A model generated the notes under the pieces. That model saw only the letters and a program-made list of their open reading frames with translations. It ran no database searches and was not told the DNA's origin. A stretch of 64,000 nt of DNA from contig NZ_AP031572.1 of NCBI RefSeq assembly GCF_040436315.1, forward strand, positions 186,001 to 250,000, in the 5' to 3' direction. Of the stretch, positions 63,534 through 64,000 are shown piece by piece. The DNA is from Synechocystis sp. LKSZ1 (lineage in GTDB: Bacteria > Cyanobacteriota > Cyanobacteriia > Cyanobacteriales > Microcystaceae). The stretch's first letter is position 1, and the number at the start of each line of letters is the position of its first letter. The translations under genes were made by a program, and so were the position numbers.

Positions 63534-64000
63534 CTATTCCTTCCAGGGATCCATAATCGATTTAAAGGGATTAATCACGGTTGCATTGGGGTCAATCTCG
63601 GCCGTGGCTTCCTCACCAGCAACAATGGTCGCGGCCTTGGGGTCGATATGAGCCAAGTCTTCCCAATCCGGAGGTTGACCAATCAGGGTAGCCTGGGATA
63701 AATCAACTTCATCCTCCACTGCTCCCTGGGCCAGGTTTTCAAGGGCCAACAGTTCCGGCATCAGATCCAAATCGGCGGTTGTCGATGGAACGGACGGCTG
63801 GGCGGAGGCAGAGGGGAGGGCTGGATGGAGAGATTGTTTAAGACTGCTGACAGCTTGGGTGAGTTGGGCTAGCTTATCTTCGATGAGCTTGAGTTTTTCT
63901 TCAAAATCCGGTGGTAAGGTAACAGCCGGCTGATTTGTCCCCAAGGTTGTGAGGGCATTGGGAAAAACCCGCAAGAGTTCTTCTAAGGTGGTATTACCCC
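63534..64000 (-). CDS. Hypothetical protein, 5' part outside window
   Basis: The frame remains open to the window edge (reading NTTLEELLRVFPNA before the Thr-rich part), so the start lies outside. The visible 155 residues contain a coiled-coil-like segment (FEEKLKLIEDKLAQLTQAV), a Pro/Ser/Ala linker and an acidic C-terminal half with repeats of the type ATLIG, ATIVA, ATVIN. No family is recognised; it might be a cytoplasmic adaptor with short interaction motifs. Confidence 0.6.
   Translation of the reverse strand, partial: GNTTLEELLRVFPNALTTLGTNQPAVTLPPDFEEKLKLIEDKLAQLTQAVSSLKQSLHPALPSASAQPSVPSTTADLDLMPELLALENLAQGAVEDEVDLSQATLIGQPPDWEDLAHIDPKAATIVAGEEATAEIDPNATVINPFKSIMDPWKE

Overview
The window looks like chromosomal DNA of a unicellular, Synechocystis-like cyanobacterium. 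It carries the bidirectional NAD-reducing hydrogenase operon (hoxEFUYH), the Mg-chelatase subunit chlD, a high-light-inducible protein gene (hli), the Rubisco factor raf1, a ycf23/DUF561 gene, a cyanobacterial PEP carboxylase and an NtcB-like LysR regulator. The ftsY / DGAT2-like acyltransferase order is one I remember from Synechocystis. No plasmid or phage backbone genes were seen.

Layout. Positions 1-9.2 kb hold two giant secreted multidomain proteins on the minus strand. The upstream one is an extracellular phosphatase/phytase-like protein behind a clear Pho box. 9.2-14.5 kb holds an oligopeptide-type ABC substrate-binding lipoprotein, ileS (with a compositionally foreign C-terminal segment) and a small secreted protein. 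14.6-19.8 kb is the most unusual part, an AT-rich island that starts with a transposase remnant and a methyltransferase. It contains a sigma70-type promoter, a tandem array of five 45-codon peptide genes (the last with a destroyed start), an intrinsic terminator, an HExxH putative peptide-modification gene and a cyanophycin-synthetase-derived ATP-grasp ligase. I read this as a candidate RiPP (ribosomally made, post-translationally modified peptide) system of a type I do not recognise. 20-31.8 kb holds ppc, a tspO-like gene, the ntcB-like gene and the hox operon, which also contains a Uma2-type nuclease gene and a CBS-CP12 fusion gene. 31.8-41 kb holds chlD, hli and a five-gene surface-glycan operon; the last glycosyltransferase reads in frame into hli. 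41-44.9 kb holds a lipid-glycosylation-like set (ferritin-like protein, duplicated small multidrug-resistance-type transporter, HpnI/ceramide-glucosyltransferase-like GT21 enzyme, creatininase-family hydrolase). 44.9-64 kb is housekeeping: recN, ftsY, acyltransferase, raf1, hpt, a COG0523 metallochaperone, a slipin, gltB, ycf23, queA, tRNA-Gly(GCC), rlmN and several conserved hypotheticals.

How the genes work together. In the candidate RiPP island, one promoter would drive an excess of four peptides, and leaky termination would give low levels of the two enzymes. The hox operon could couple NAD(P)H redox state to H2 metabolism, and the CBS-CP12 protein in it suggests an adenylate- and redox-sensing link to the Calvin cycle. 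The Pho box places the large phosphatase under phosphate-starvation control. All functional statements are read from sequence motifs and remembered families; no database search was possible.
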